A stretch of 64,000 bases of DNA from Cyclospora cayetanensis (Eukaryota; Apicomplexa; Conoidasida; Eucoccidiorida; Eimeriidae): contig NW_020312579.1 of the NCBI RefSeq assembly GCF_002999335.1, positions 158,760 through 222,759 of the forward strand. The letters run 5' to 3'. Below, piece after piece: positions 63,395-64,000 of this stretch. Each line of letters begins with the position of its first letter. Positions within the stretch are counted from its first letter, which is position 1. Below the pieces are notes generated by a model. That model saw only the letters and a list, made by a program, of their open reading frames with translations. It did not search any database and had not been told where the DNA came from. The translations under genes were made by a program, and so were the position numbers.

Positions 63395-64000
63395 CTATGT
63401 GAGTAATATGGTGAACAGGTGCTTCCCTGCCATGCACTTGTGGCAAATTTCCCTATTCAGGTCCGGCATCCTATACCCGCTCGCAGCATGCACCATCTCT
63501 AGCACCCCTTGAGTTCTGGGCAGGTATTCGGAGGATAATGGTGCACTCTGTTGTGCTCCTTGTAGCAAATTAACATGTGGTGTTGCTGCTTCACCGACGT
63601 GCTCTCGTTTTTGGCCACAATCGTGCAGGGTGCAGAGAACGAAGACGACATTAGTTCTGCCTATTTTCTGTAAACCGGCCATTGTATGGAATCCTTTGAT
63701 TGGATAAATCGGTAGTAGCTGGAGGCGGAGAGGACAATCCTAGCTGACATCTAGTCCGTACCCAGCGTTTTCGTGCAACTGACGACTCATTTAGGCATTA
63801 CTGACTCCACAAGCAGGAGACGATGAGGGTACAGGGTTTGCCTTAGTGCCTTGAGACAGCTCCTTTCTTCACCTAGTAGCCATTCCTCGAAGAGACGATA
63901 GCTCGCCATACATAGGCGCAGTACCGCACAGACTCCCCCAGTTTCTGCCTTCTCTACAAACTCTTTCAAGCTGTCTTCTAGACCAGGTTGCTCAGCTGTG
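63395..64000 (-). CDS. 3' part of an unrecognised gene (5' end outside window)
   Basis: A minus-strand frame is open from the window edge and reads EQPGLEDSLKEFVEKAETGG, then SYRLFEEWLLGEERSCLKAL. It either ends with TGA at 63789-63787 or splices at TCA|GTAATG to an acceptor before 63669 (TTTACAG), joining in phase a second frame that runs to TAG at 63395. That second exon contains KIGRTNVVFVLCTLHDCGQK and ICHKCMAGKHLF. Base composition returns to that of the nuclear genes here, in contrast to the A+T-rich stretch on its other side. No domain was recognised. Confidence 0.5.

Overview
The window looks like nuclear DNA of a flagellate-forming alveolate, most likely a coccidian-type apicomplexan or a chromerid relative. 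That placement is an inference. It rests on intron-dense genes with GT-AG introns of roughly 60-200 bp, on axonemal genes, on many TGCATGC-like words, and on decayed retroelements beside slow-spliced single genes. Nothing prokaryotic is present (no operons, no ribosome binding sites), and no RNA gene or CRISPR array was found.

Layout, left to right. 1-1867 (+): 3' end of a cullin. 4695-8362 (+): nine-exon calnexin-like ER protein whose P-domain is missing. 10745-16408 (+): large multi-EF-hand protein. 18956-21792 (-): coiled-coil protein of the outer-dynein-arm docking-complex family. About 21.8-28.9 kb is gene-poor and holds a 17-bp perfect hairpin. 28959-29912 (+): intronless four-helix membrane protein. 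32.2-33.1 kb (-): weak hypothetical gene. 33831-36823 (-): ten-exon HtrA/Deg-type serine protease with a PDZ domain. 40677-44101 (+): radial spoke protein 2 homologue (DPY-30 motif plus GAF domain). 46.8-51.5 kb (+): decayed Ty3/gypsy-type retrotransposon. 55.0-56.2 kb: two LINE-like fragments on opposite strands. 63395-64000 (-): 3' part of an unrecognised gene that leaves the window.

Three genes (the docking-complex protein, the radial spoke protein, and possibly the EF-hand protein) would act in a motile axoneme. Cullin, calnexin-like protein and HtrA belong to protein turnover and folding. No co-transcription is implied because strands alternate and spacers are long.

The strangest part is the A+T-rich stretch from about 58.5 to 63.0 kb. 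It has no recognisable nuclear gene. On both strands it carries long reading frames broken only by TGA: six frames, about 1016 codons, 17 TGA, no TAA or TAG inside. The likely coding strand changes from + to - near 60.3 kb. The nuclear genes here use TGA as a stop, so this stretch may be an insertion from an organelle that reads UGA as tryptophan, an assembly chimera, or decayed sequence. I could not identify any of its proteins.

Exon borders were worked out by eye from splice sites, reading phase and family resemblance. Where the phases of every exon agree (calnexin-like, HtrA, docking-complex, radial spoke) the models are strong. Elsewhere they are partial.
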